Shown in pieces: positions 36,150 through 48,282 of a stretch of DNA of 64,000 bases. A program made the translations under genes and the position numbers. The notes under the pieces were generated by a model, which was not told the origin of the DNA, searched no databases, and was given only the letters and a program-made list of their open reading frames with translations. Within the stretch, counting starts at the first letter, position 1. Every line of letters starts with the position of its first letter. The DNA comes from Congeria kusceri (Eukaryota; Mollusca; Bivalvia; Myida; Dreissenidae), in assembly GCA_027627225.1 (NCBI GenBank), contig CM051032.1, forward strand, positions 60,448,137 to 60,512,136, read 5' to 3'.

Positions 36150-37850
36150 TTATTTTCCTACTCATCGTTTTAATGTAATAAATAAAGTGCGATATTGTTT
36201 TGTACGCCGAATAAAACAAAATGCATGCCCAATAAAATTTCGCAAGGTACTTAAACTAAACTACTTAAACTACTTTCATAGCACAATGTCTGGCATCTTC
36301 GGTAAACAAGCAGAAAGTTAGAAGATTCATTTTCAAACGTAGTTCAAGGGAGATAAGTTGTGTGTCGTTTGAGTAAAGCAGGGGAAATAAGCTCAACATT
36401 TTAATGGCACGGGGTTTTGTTCTTTTGCTGTGTGTGTCGAATAGTTTTACTTAATTATTAAAAAAAAAACATTCATAAATAATGGAGCAGAGTATTTGAA
36501 AAAGTAACTTTTAGAACAGAAGTGTGGGCTATGTCAAAATGTGCGTCGCGTTTACTATATAAATTCGTTTCGACGTACCAAAACGAACAGCACACACTTC
36601 TTGAAACATCGTTTATTTAAAATCGCACGGCATGTGTCAAACGGCTATAAAGATAATTTAAATCATTGTCGTAAAATCAGCAATGAAAAAACATCGTGTG
36701 TCATTTTCTGTTACAATCTGATTTATTTTTCATTCTATTCAATTTGCTTTCTTCTTCAATACTGTCACCTCCCGTGGTATCAATAGGCACATTGCTTTGC
36801 CGTGCTACAAAATAGGAAAGCCGTTCGAATTTAAATTTCCAAATATGTGCTGATGAATAGCCGATTCGTTCATAAATTTAACTGCGTCTTTTTACAGATT
36901 GGTACTAAAATTCCCAAAGTCGACCTCCGATTATGGGAGAATTATGACTAGCAATACAATTATGGCGGATCCTATAGCATGGGCGGGTGCAATGTCTTTT
37001 TCCGCATCTTTAGCGGACAAACACCAAACAGTTTCGGGTCGCTCGGTGATGTGATATCCAATGTATTTTTATGGTACCCTAAAGGGCGTAAATTGTATTT
37101 CTTTGTAAACAGGCACCGTCTAAATTGCTCGAAAAAAGATGCGACACGTGTGTAAATCATTAATCTACCCGCTAAACCAGATGCGGGTATACTTTAGAGA
37201 ATCAAAATAGTACAACTCCTTTCGATGAAAAATGTGAGTCTGCTAAGTGCCGAAAAGACGGAACACGATTGCTTTTGATTATAATATCATGTTGTTTTCT
37301 CCCAAACGTCTGTTTATTTTATCAAGATATAAAACACGCGCATTTCTTTATAATGTACTTAAGTGTTAAACTTATAATTAGTGTTCGTGTTAAAAAAGGA
37401 ATACGAATTCATATTATTTTGTTATACAAAAATAAGTAGGTCAAATGCAAGCAAATTATTTATCGAAAACATTAATCCTTTAATATAATATAAATGGAAA
37501 ATGATTTCATTATTTTTGTTCTCACAATTATATGTATTTAATATATTGCCTCAAGTCAAAACATTCCAAGATTACTTTTCTAGCATAATTGATTAAATAA
37601 CTCATACATCAAATATACAAATATATGTACTCATTATTGATTAAAAAAATACTACGGTGTTTTCAACAGAATAATGAACTACAAATTGCATTCAAGCTTT
37701 TCCGTTGCCGTTAAATCAAAGGTAAACTGGAACATAACTACATGTGTTTCAGAATAGCTTTGATTTTCAGAATAGTAGCCGGTCCTAACCTTTTTTGTAT
37801 CAATCTATATTGCTTTCAGATTGATTGTGTCGAAAGCCTGGGGTTTATTG
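36150..37850. other. No gene seen
   Basis: AT-rich intergenic DNA. A perfect GCM-type site ATGCGGGT lies at 37181-37188, within chance expectation. Confidence 0.4.
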
Positions 37851-37879
37851 AGATACCTTTAAGTCCATTTCCTGGGTAT

Positions 37880-38005
37880 AACCAGTACTTGGTGTCCTCG
37901 AGAACAATCATCCGAACACTCCCATAGTAGAATCGAACTAATGAACTTACAATTGCACAGAGAACACCATATCCATTACACCAATGCGACTCACTGTAGC
38001 AATTA
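37880..38005 (-). mobile_element. tRNA-derived SINE
   Basis: Minus strand GTCGCATTGGTGTAATGGAT then ATGGTGTTCTC is a clear A-box head, and TTAGTTCGATTCTACTATGG the B box about 45 nt later. A body follows toward 37860 (GTTCTCGAGGACACCAAGTA). Acceptor ends do not pair. Confidence 0.65.
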
Positions 38006-38399
38006 AGAGAAATCGGTAAGGAAATACAGCGTGCGCGTTCAATATATCGTTGCAAGTTTTGGTTTTGTTACCAGTAGCAGGTTGTGCAATCATAACCGAC
38101 CGAATAGCACCTGCCACGCCCTTACCGGTTTCCTGTGGGCACAAGGGGCATAGGCGGGGCACAGCCACATTTCTATAACGTATACCATATTACGTTGAAT
38201 GAATGTCATTTGATTGATGTAGTTTTAACGACGTTCGCAACAAAAAGAAAATAATTTGGTTACTTTCTCCTCTTGCTTCATTATTTCTTTATTGTATATA
38301 GGTTACAATATACTAATTTCAATCAATAAATGTAAAGTTTGTAAGTCATTAAGATCAAGTCAATGGTTAACAGTTCCTAAAGCATTATAATAATCAAAA

Positions 38400-39750
38400 A
38401 CACACGTATTCAATGTATTGCCAAACAAACTGTTTCAAAAAAAAGATCCATTAAATATCGCCATTTTATTTTGGCAATAGATACGTTCTTTACAAACATG
38501 AAAAAGGCTAAACAGGTACCCTATTTAAAGTTCAGTATTTCCCAAACTTGTTCGGTGACCCATTCTTTTTATTAATGTTTTGGTGTAAGTATATATATGT
38601 ATATAATTTAAGAAAATCTGTCGTTTGGAACAAAATGTATTGATGCATAATAAGGCGTAAAAAAATGTTTGTTTCAGGTAACATGCCCAAACAAATTAGG
38701 GTAGGTAGGTCGGGATTTTTGTTTTTGTTTGTTTTTGTTTTTTTGGTAAATGGTCAACTTGAAGATTCCAAAACTGAATAAATATTCAGTAATATCCGTA
38801 AACATTGTTTATACGTGGATACTATCAAAACAAAACACTTTATTTATCCAAAACACATTTAATAATTGAAAAAGGTAAATAAAACAAAAATCAATATGAC
38901 AAACCAATAAAATGTTCTAGGGTCGGGGCATTTTTTTAGGGTAGGTCGGATTACCTGAAACAAACATATTTTGTTTACGCCTTAATGACGTTTCAGAAGG
39001 TATTATTAGTATCCATTTGATCTACTTAAATGTTCAGTCAAATTCATTATTTTAACAGTAAATGTAGGTAAAGCGTTTTATTACCAAAACACACTTGCCA
39101 AACAAGACATATGAAAACATATCAGTTGAAGAACCATAACCTTGTTTGAAAAAAAGCTCTCCTATATACTTAAAACATTTATAAAAAATTCAAACTGAAA
39201 AAAGGGGCTTCATCAGGTACCGTAGTCAAAACCCGATGTTTCCGGAAAAAGGTCGGTGAACCCTATTTATTATCACTGTTTTAGTTTCAGTATAAAATGA
39301 CACATGTATATAGAATTTTTAAAACAAAATCTGTCGTTTGGAACAAAAGATATTTGTATATTTGATTATGTATTGATGTTTTCAAAGGCATATTAAATGC
39401 ATAATAAACCTCATTAACCGTCCATTAAAAGTCATTTTTTAAATGGTAACTATAAATAAAGCGAATTTTATCATTAAACTGCACGTGTATTGCCAAACGA
39501 AACATTAAAAAAGATGCATTTAAAAATCTTGTCCTTGTTAGAATATGAACGCTTTATATAATTGAACATTGCAAGTCACACAAACTGAAAAGGGGCTTCG
39601 ACAGGTATCGTATTTAAACCCCAATATTTCCAGAATAAGGCTGGTGACCTCTATTGTTAAAGACTGTTTTAGTTTTAGGATAAATTGACACATGTTTGTG
39701 CACATTTTTTAGAAAATCTGTTGTTAGGAAAAAAATGGAAAAAAGTGTTG
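38400..39750 (+). repeat. Three diverged tandem units of about 380-387 bp
   Basis: Each unit shows TATTGCCAAAC, an ACAGGTACC-like block, TTCC...GGTGACC, GTTTTAGTTT(C/T)AG and CTGTCGTTTGGAAC. The last starts at 38618, 39331 and (as CTGTTGTTAGGAA) 39718. The first interval is 713 bp, but 334 bp of that is the MITE at 38651-38984, leaving 379, close to the second interval of 387. Confidence 0.75.
38651..38984. mobile_element. 334-bp MITE with TAAGGCGTAAA termini
   Basis: Left TAAGGCGTAAAAAAATGTTT then GTTTCAGGTAAC, right GTTACC-like TTACCTGAAACAAACATATT then TTGTTTACGCCTTA: terminal inverted repeats of about 35 bp. A second inner inverted pair is TTAGGGTAGGTAGGTCGGG with the TTAGGGTAGGTCGG block near the right end. 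It interrupts unit 1 of the surrounding tandem repeat. Confidence 0.85.
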
Positions 39751-40069
39751 CGAACGTCTTTAAATTAAAACCTTTTTTTCTGTAATTAATCTTCTGTCAT
39801 AATTAATTGAAGCTTCTATATATGCTAGAAACACGTTTTCAAAATTGTTATATATTTATTTTTATATAGGTTTGATAGACATTGCAATGTATGAATGGCG
39901 CCCAAATATAACTTATTTTGAAAGCAGTATCTTCTACGTTTTTGTACTTATATTTACTTTACGGAGACGTAATGTAGGGTCCATCATCGGACATGCTCAT
40001 GAAGCATTTTCTTGTTTGTATTTTACTTTGGTTGGCATTAAATTTACCGATTATATGGTTGAATTAATA

Positions 40070-40266
40070 TGCTAGAACAATATATGATTGCATGTCTGAA
40101 AGTAAGTTAGTTGTTTATTAACGTCACATGGGTATAAATACAAATAATACAAGCTGCATACTAACTGGACGAAAACAAATATGCTAGGATAAGGTATGAA
40201 TGCATTTAAGTATGTAGTAAATTAAGTGAGTTTATTAACGTCACATGGGTATAAATACAAATAATA
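40070..40266 (+). repeat. Tandem duplication, about 117-bp period
   Basis: TTTATTAACGTCACATGGGT then ATAAATACAAATAATA occurs at 40114-40149 and again identically at 40231-40266. Upstream parts (ATGCTAGAACAATATATGAT versus ATGCTAGGATAAGGTATGAA) match more loosely. The second unit is cut by the truncated fold-back element. Confidence 0.8.
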
Positions 40267-40428
40267 GTCCGCACAGGCTGATCCGGGACGGCACTTACCG
40301 CCTACAGTGGATTTATGTAAAATATCATAAAAGCGGAAAGTGCCGTCCTGGATCGGCCTGTGTGTGCTGATCCGGGACGACACTTTACGCACTTGCATTA
40401 AGCCTAGTTTTCCCAAGACATGCCTAAA
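40267..40428. mobile_element. Fold-back MITE, copy 5 (5'-truncated)
   Basis: Starts abruptly inside the left hairpin (GTCCGCACAGGCTGATCCGG), keeps the GGATTTATG loop, a damaged right hairpin and the right end GCCTAGTTTTCCCAAGACAT. The left terminus and half of the first hairpin are missing. Confidence 0.85.
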
Positions 40429-40499
40429 TTAGATTAAAGCAGGACTCCGCCAAGACAGTTCATGTTCAGTCATGTGTAATGCAACTTATGACTTATGCA

Positions 40500-40640
40500 C
40501 AATGCTTTGCACTGACAGTTCCAAGGCGGTGACCCCAGTTTGATTTTTTTGTGTTTGTGTTTGTTATGTGTGTTTCTGTTGTGCCGTGTTGTTTTGGCAA
40601 TTGATTACTTGCCATAATACATGACCTCGTGCTGATAATA
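40500..40640 (+). mobile_element. SINE-like repeat, forward copy
   Basis: GTTCCAAGGCGGTGACCCCA, a T/G-rich tract, TTGTGCCGTGTTG, and GGCAATTGATTACTTGCC. It matches the reverse complement of 41270-41380 in the same order. Confidence 0.6.
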
Positions 40641-41269
40641 AGAGTTCTCTCCTGCTGTCGCAGCCGGAGTTTCACTTTGTTTATATGTATATACATTGTG
40701 GCAATTTGCGCTATCTACCGATTAAAAAAGAATTATTAAAAATAATCGGATCCAGATCACCAGTTTATGACCAATATTTATTTATTTGTTCATTGGTCAA
40801 TTCTCAATCCTCTCTTCATAACATAAAGTTGCTAACTAACAGACAAACCAAACGCCGTCAAAAACTTAACCTCTTGGCGGTGAATAAAATTGAAGTATAT
40901 TATTAGACGTTGCTTAAAATTGTTTCTCTTGGAAGGCAATACATACACTCGGGTGATAAGACAACACATTATGTTGTGGTTTCTCACTGTAATGTGGATT
41001 TTCCGTCCGAGAGTTGTGCTCATTATTTTATTTGTGGTTAAGACCATGCCAGTGCGGATGATAAATCATTGTTGATAACATTGGTATATAACATAATCAT
41101 ACATTTTTGTTTCTAAATGTTTTCGCTAGTTCGTTTTTTTTCTCGATCTTTAAAGTGTGTATATACGATCTAGCAACATAAATAGTCGTGTAAACATCGT
41201 TAAATATAAGTTTAATTAAACTCCAGAGACATCACCAGTATAGAAACCATTATTAACATCCGCTGGTCC

Positions 41270-41470
41270 TTTATTTAAGGCAAGTGACCAATGCCTATAC
41301 AACACAGGACAATACGCACAACACAACACAAAACATAAAAATGATTAAAATTTGGGTCACCGCCTTGGAACGGTAAATGCAATCATTGGGGGTTGAAACC
41401 GGTTAGAAGGCATGCCGAACTTCACACTTAGCCCAGAATTAATCATAATACACACACTTGTATATAAAAT
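41270..41470 (-). mobile_element. SINE-like repeat, inverted copy
   Basis: Reverse complement reads CGTTCCAAGGCGGTGACCCA, TTTTGTGTTGTGTTGTGCG and GGCATTGGTCACTTGCC, paralleling 40500-40640. Its outer part, read on plus as GGGGGTTGAAACCGGTTAGA, has a B-box-like core. Confidence 0.6.
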
Positions 41471-41555
41471 TTAACCTCATAGCAATGCGATTCAAATTAA
41501 AAAGTAATACACGAGAATATTAATTCAATTGAAATACAATTTAGTTACTCAATGG

Positions 41556-41904
41556 GGCCATACCAATTTGATTCTATGTTTAGCGGCTGCTAGGTTTTCG
41601 GATGCCTGAACGAAAAAAAACACAATTTTGACAATCTGCAAAATCAAGATGGAGAGCATAAAAAATGGGAAAAAAGGAAAAAATGACTTTTAGGATTTTT
41701 ACTAATATTTGTATAACATAGTGTGCACCTATTCAATTAACACAATTAAAATGCTGTATTACCGTAGGTTTCACAATATAAAAATGATACATTTGCTTTA
41801 GTTTGTACCATTTTTTTAAATCGACTTGTTTGTTTTTTCCTGCCTGGTTGGTAGGTTTCGAAAAATCATTGGGACGCTAAACATAGAATCAATTTTGTAT
41901 GGCC
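41556..41904. mobile_element. 349-bp MITE with GGCCATACNAATTTGATTC termini
   Basis: Left GGCCATACCAATTTGATTCT then ATGTTTAGCG, right CGCTAAACATAGAATCAATT then TTGTATGGCC: about 30-bp near-perfect inverted repeats. A second inner pair is CTAGGTTTTCGGATGCCTG and GTAGGTTTCGAAAAATCATT (partial). No coding capacity. Confidence 0.82.
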
Positions 41905-41909
41905 TGGTT

Positions 41910-43030
41910 TAGCGTTCACCAGAGCAACAGAATTGCAACTTTCTTAGGCACGATGAAATGAATTCCTGCTTGGTCAAAGATGACATTCTGATAATAAAAG
42001 CTGAAATCTTTATATGTAAAGCCAACATCATTATACTTCAAGCTGCTTTAAACATTAGGGCGACATTTATGTTTGTACATAAATTTCTGTATTTTAAAGA
42101 TGATAACATTAACAAGATGATATGTATTGCATATTAAATACAAACTAGTTAACTATTGATATGTACTTACCAGATGACTGAAAAAAACAAAGGGATAAAC
42201 ATTTTGAATTACATATAATTGTGTTATGTTGTTTAAAAGATGTCATACAATGGAATTAGATTATGAATATAAATATGAATTAATGGTCACATATGAAATA
42301 CACATTGTGCGATACGATAACATTTTTTGCAATGTTCATGCATGAACAAGAAAGTGCAAGAATTACTGGTTATTACATTTGACACACTGTTAAATTAATT
42401 GAACAACTAAGGTTTGAATTTTTGTTGTGCGCTTTTTACATTTTCAACGATGTATTGTGTATGCTTTATATTTATTTTCTTATAAATATTACAGCATCGT
42501 GCTCACATTTTGAAACCAACTGAAATGTACATTTCTTTCCGTCGAAAGTCTTTAATTTGACCGCGTTTTATTATTAAATGCAATTTAAAACGCAATACAA
42601 TTGTGTCGTGTCATTCAAATAAACTTAAATGCTTTTGAAATTAACACAAAGACATATTGTGGAAAAAGTCCTCGAGAAAAAAGTATAACATAAATTATAC
42701 CCAATTGTTAAAATACTGACAACAGTTCTAGTGCTTCTGCACCACTGTATTCAATATTGTTTAAAAAGTTAATTGAAAAACTCAACAACATGTTTGAAGT
42801 AACGTTTTTTTATTATCAGCTATGGTGTCACGTTAAGCATTCCCTGCAAAAATAGCACAAAGCCTCAAAAGCATTTAAATTCATTTAAAAATGACTTTCA
42901 TTGACATCATTGTTACTATGAAAAAATGCGAGTGCGGTTAGATTGGGGCCGAAATGGTAATTTAGAGAATTAATCATTTATCAAAAATACATTACCTTTG
43001 CATTATTTCGAAGATAAACGTGAAAGCGAT
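41910..43030. other. No gene seen
   Basis: AT-rich intergenic DNA with no repeat or reading frame I can support. Confidence 0.4.
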
Positions 43031-43039
43031 TAGAGTATT

Positions 43040-44560
43040 AATGGAAGTACATGAGCTATTTGGAAGCTCTGTATGCTGCAGTGTGCATGCAGCCAACAGC
43101 AAGCGCATGAGCAATGCAAGATCAATACAGTGCAAGTAGGACTTGAAATGGCGCTACCTCTTTGCCGTCGATTTGCTGACTGTTTGCGTGAAAAATCAGT
43201 TTGCTATTTATCGGTTACTTACTTTTAAAATTGAGTTAAATTGCATTTAGCGCCTGAAGAAATGCCTTCTTAGAGCATAGTTTTAACAGCTGAAGGCTCG
43301 GTTAAAACCATAAAATGTTATAGCCATATAAAGGACACATGATCTGAAATGGCTGTCAATCTTTAAACGAGAAAAAGACTATATGCATACATGTTTGCAA
43401 TTTACCTCAGTCAACGAATTGTGAACTCCTTAGCAGTTAACAGTTTTATGTCTGATGCAACTCCTCATATCATCTTCAAGAAGCGTGCAAAGGCAGACTT
43501 CGATGCTTTAACGGTAAATTAGATCTTTCATTATAAATCTCTTCCCCCTTGCTCACAAGCAATAAATCTTATTTTGAGTAGGCCCATCATACGTCTAGCA
43601 TGTTCCACACCCTGCGGGAAGACACTTGCACTAATTTGTCGACGTATTTTTGCAAGCTCGACGAACGTCCCTTGATACATGCGCTGGAGACGCCGTGTTG
43701 ACCTTCCTTATCGTAAACAAACTTAAACACCATGCAGCGCATCAGTGGGCCATATCACCATGCTGAAACATGAAAAATCCATTCACTCATTTGTCAAGAG
43801 CAGGTGTGTATGATTGGGTCACTTCTAAAACTTACAAAAATGCTTCAAGACCGCCAGCACTGGTGATTATGCAATCAAAAAATATCTCCAGATTTGCGTC
43901 AAGGCAATGCTACCCGCAGGCTCAATCATTGGGATCTTTCAGATCTCCGCCGTCGGGTCGGGAAAGGTTACTTCAATGTAAATGTTAGCATTGTTTCCCA
44001 ACGGTTCTAGGCAGTGATAAATCATCAGAGACTTTGCTGGATGGAGATTATTTGCTTGTGTTAACAAGGAGCCTCCACGGATACCCTTTTGTAGGGGCAA
44101 CCTCACCTGCGTGCTTTCTCGATTTCCCCTTGCATCTCCCTGCATCAAGCCAAGACAATAACAAATGCAACACCCTTGTTAAAAAGTCAATAGATTCCTT
44201 CTTTTATTCCTATTAATTGGCGATAGAATCAGTGCCTGCACGTGATTGAAATTGCCGCTCAAACGAACAAAGCATGAGACGTAACGTGCGTCAGTTTTTT
44301 GCACCAACCCTGTAACATTTTACCATAACAGTTCACAGCTGCCCGGATGCACTGCCTTTAAGAGTGGTTCCTTGGTTTAGTCTGAAGAAATTAAATGGGA
44401 AACAACTTGAAAGTTACAGAAATTATAAATTATGGTTAACGCAGAAAACGCTTGGAGCTTGTCATGAAGCGCTGCTGAGCTTGCCTTCTCCATCTTTGCA
44501 GCGCGCTTTAATACACATTGAACTATTCCAGCAAATTATGATTAATATGTTTACGGCCTG
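43040..44560. promoter_or_regulatory. Long candidate conserved non-coding block
   Basis: The longest stretch of balanced, non-repetitive sequence in the desert, with frequent developmental-type motifs such as GCGCATGAGCAATGC, TATCGTAAACAAAC, TTGTCAAGAGCAGG, ATTTGCTTGTGTTAACAAGG and TTTGCGTCAAGGCAATG. Open frames are short (at most about 87 codons), on both strands, and have no domains or splice context. Could be clustered enhancers or a non-coding transcript. Confidence 0.28.
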
Positions 44561-44569
44561 AATAGTAAA

Positions 44570-45780
44570 AATGCTTTGGAAACGTTTTCACTCCGTTCAG
44601 AGAAATTAAAGCGAAGAATCCGTTCTGTTTGGAAACTTCTTAAAGTTTTGTGCAACTTAAAAAGCGCGGGAAATGTTTGGCGTGCATTGCGATAATTCCT
44701 CTGTTGTGGCTGCACAAAAATCAATTGTATAATGGCTGCAATGTCTGCATCTAAATATAGCAAGGGGAGGCATAGTGAATTGCGCTGAATGTTTAGTACA
44801 ACACACGGGGACACAAAACCGATGTAGTGGTAAAGGGTTATTATTCGTTAATGTTGTTAAATATGCATTTATCAGTTAGAATCATTTATTAAGTTCGAAT
44901 ACGCTGATCGTTTATTGAGAGATGTTTATAAAAGGGTGTTTTAACAGTAAAAACAATTTAACTGTAACGATCGAACATTTACCAACTGCAGATATATTTA
45001 ATGATTAAAATTAATATTTTACTTTTGCAAAATAAATTGTATATATGGATTTATTCTAATTTGTTGGCAATTTATTATGCCTTTTTATCATAGCCATTGC
45101 CTTAAAACTAAAGCTTTCTAATTGAACAGCGCTCGACATCACGAATGATGAACGGTCTGATATTTGTAGTTATGAATATTAATGTCATTGTAGCTTTATT
45201 TTTAGCGATTTGTCAGCGTAAAGCGGCCCCAACACTTACCATTTTATGGTCATTTTTTATTCAGTAAAATTGACATTCATTTTGAACCACAAACTGTATA
45301 ATTATTTTACACATTCGAGTGCAAAAGAGAAGTACTTAGGCGCATCAGTTTATAGCCCAATGTGAAGCCTTTTTTATCGCAGAAATTAAATATTGCACCA
45401 TATTATTGATATATCGTTTACGACCATTTTGCCATATTATTGACAGATCCTCAAAAATATCTGCGATTTCTGTGTTTTCTCAATATATTGCATCAACCTT
45501 CAATACAGCCCACACACGTCTATATAATTGTCAATCGCGTGCGTTGGTGACATATTTGACCATTTTACTGAAAGTGTATGGGTCCTTACGAAACCACGGG
45601 AAAATACGTATTTGTTCATGGTGTTCTTTATAAGATGTGGATTTGTGAGCTAACTTTCCACGAGAAATGATACAATATATTTCACAAAAATATCACACAC
45701 AATGAAATATGGATGATGGACGACACAAACCTTGTCTATCTTTTTCAAATCAAGACATGACCGCATATACAAACATTAAA
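44570..45780. other. No gene seen
   Basis: AT-rich intergenic DNA. The 87-codon minus frame at 44551-44814 has no motif. Confidence 0.4.
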
Positions 45781-46610
45781 TCAGGTCAAAATCATATTAC
45801 ACATTTGAAGCCTTTCAAACCTTATGCGATGTACTTCCAACCGATTATCTAAAATTTCACACACTGATTAACAGTATACCAACAGCTTACAAAAAACAAC
45901 TCAGCGAAACTGATTATTTCAAGTTTAGCAACATCACATTACTTGAAAAGGTGCAAAAACAAACAGTGTTAAATATTTATATAATCTTCAACAAACAAAA
46001 TAAAACCAAAACAACCACAGGAATGGGAAAACATTATGACTTCCTATAACCAAAGTATTGACCGGAAAAATACCCGTATGTGTATTCAATACCGATACAC
46101 CATAGATAATAATTTACGTAACTTTCAGTATAAGATTCTACATTGTATATTACCCGCTAATGAATACCTGTACAAATGTAAGCTAACAGCTTCTAATCTT
46201 TGTACATTTTATGCAAGTTATAAAGAAACTACTACACATGTTTTATTTGAATGTAATATTGTACAACCCATATGGCGGGATCTCACAGTTTATTTAAACA
46301 GTAAAAAGTTACATATTGATTTGAATGTAAAAGACATTGTGTAAGGAACTCAGAAAGGTGGAGCAATAACTCGGCAATAAACTATATACTTATTCTGATG
46401 AAGTCATATATATTTAGTTTAAAATCTAGAACCGAGATTCCAAATATCGAGACTTTTAAAATGCTTTCAGAATGTAAATAAATTTTGAAGAACAGCTTGC
46501 ATTTGAAAACAATAAAATAGATCTGCACTATATAAATGGAAGAACTTTGTACATCAATGCGCGGCTTGGGTTCAAAAAATGTATAGCCACCATAGACGGA
46601 ATCTACAAAA
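45780..46610 (+). mobile_element. 3' end of a non-LTR retrotransposon (LINE) ORF2
   Basis: The first frame reads FEAFQTLCDVLPTDYLKFHT, then SIPTAYKKQL and ITLLEKVQKQ. A frameshift near 46040 leads to 46036-46344, which carries the zinc-binding end of reverse transcriptase: FQYKILHCILPANEYLYKCK, LCTFYASYKETTTHVLFECN and IVQPIWRDL, with a CxxC...H...C arrangement in which the second Cys is replaced by Tyr. Near 46480, EEQLAFENNKIDLHY matches the usual LINE tail. Truncated and frameshifted. Confidence 0.85.
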
Positions 46611-46619
46611 TGACGCTGT

Positions 46620-47590
46620 AAGTACATTTTTATCGGGTGCACCAGGATAATTTGGGCCAGGAAGGTTTATACTCGTATGTGGCTACAAACAACTAACTTC
46701 AGCTAAACCCTGATTCTACAAAATAATTGTAAAATATGCGTGTGTTTCATAAAAATTTATTTCATATTGACGTAATCGACTCGTTAAACAATGAAGTATC
46801 AACACAGACAAGAAAGATCCCCTCACCCCCCATCCCCCCTCTTGTTTTTATTGCATTTTTGTCAGATTAAAATTTTTCATCTATGGATAACATGTAGAGG
46901 CACGTGCCTATAGTGCCTAAAGGAAGCTACGCCCCTATACATGGCCAGTGAATCTTGCCTATTGAGTCTTGTTTTTTGTTTTTTTTTGTTCCTTTTTTCC
47001 TTTCTTATTAAACTTATTGTCTGTTTATTTTCAAACATCTCATGTCTATTTAAGGGACCCCTGTAATCTCCTTTAAATATATCAACCATAAACAATCAAA
47101 AAAAACTATCCATTCCGTTATTCTTTAGTAAAGATATGATGGTACATATGTGTGAAAAGCCCATGATTTTAATTTTTACAATATATTTAAACAGTCACTG
47201 TAAATGACAGATGTAATATGAGCTAAAATAAAAAAGATAATAAACTATAAAAAGACATGTATGTATATTAAAATAGAAACAGACTATCACCATCAGAAAG
47301 ACTAACAAAAAAAAATCCAACTGTACAACCGATTGTGTTATTATCAGTGGAGCGTAGCCTTATCCTTACTTGTTATTTTTCACTTTGGATTGAACGCTTG
47401 ACAGCGCGCGCTAAAGTGACGTCATAACAAGCGTGTCGTCTGCGTGTAGTGGAAAAACAAAACAAACTGATGTAAATGTGTTAATTTGTTAACAGGTAAG
47501 GTATATTATTATTATAGATAATTGTCTGACTGACAGGAATTAATTTAAACAACGAACAGTATCTGGTCCAGAGTTTTTAGGACTAAATAC
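46620..47590. other. No gene seen; possible CRE-bearing block at 47340-47470
   Basis: Mostly AT-rich. The block at 47340-47470 has GACAGCGCGCGCTAAAGTGA then CGTCATAACAAG, which includes a perfect TGACGTCA. It could be a promoter or part of the fold-back element that follows. Confidence 0.25.
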
Positions 47591-47599
47591 CGAACAATT

Positions 47600-48282
47600 A
47601 AAGGTTTGCCTAGCATAACAAGTTAGGCCCAGTGCCACTATTGAGCTACTTTTTATATGGGCAATATTGGCGGGGCCTAACCGGGGAAAGACCAATTCTG
47701 TGGTGGAAATTGCTCCCTATATGTCTATAGAGTAGCGACAGGATTTTCGTCACTACTTTCATGCGCTGAAATGGCATTGTTAGCATTAATATTTCTTAAC
47801 AAAATTTACATACCTGCAATGAGAATTTATAACACCAATTTAAACCTACACACTATGGCATTTTCAACACATCTCGCTGTCCTCCACTGTGTAAACTTTA
47901 ATCGATATTCTACTACACTGAAACGATTGTGTCATTTCGATTGGTCATTCAATTCTATCATTCATCATCAGATTGGTTGAAGCATATTTGAAAGGTTAAA
48001 CAAGGCAAGGTAAACATGGTGGACTGTACATGAATGTAGATTTATTCGCAAGTTTAAAGCGGAATTAAACGCATGTTCTAGGTAAATTTCGGCACATGTT
48101 AAGCAGTTTAGGTGTTGTTGAAGTAAAATACGTTGATTTATAACTTTATTGTCGCAAATAATGGAAATTAATGAAATTTAAACTTTTAGATTTCCACCAC
48201 ATAAATGGTCTTCCGGCGATGAGATATTCCAGCGAATTTAGCCCTATATAAAAAGTAACACTACATTCGCAGCACGTCTCAT
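47600..48282. mobile_element. Fold-back element, about 65-bp diverged arms
   Basis: Left arm 47645-47711 (CTACTTTTTATATGGGC ... AAAGACCAATTCTGTGGTGG then AAATT) is complementary to right arm 48190-48259 (ATTTCCACCACATAAATGGT ... GCCCTATATAAAAAGTAAC). Exact ends are unclear. AAAGGTTTGCCTAGC occurs in direct orientation outside both arms (47600 and 48294). Confidence 0.6.

Noticed and set aside
35983..36321. VCVCVC and HTHTHT open frames
   Set aside because: Microsatellite translation on the two strands.
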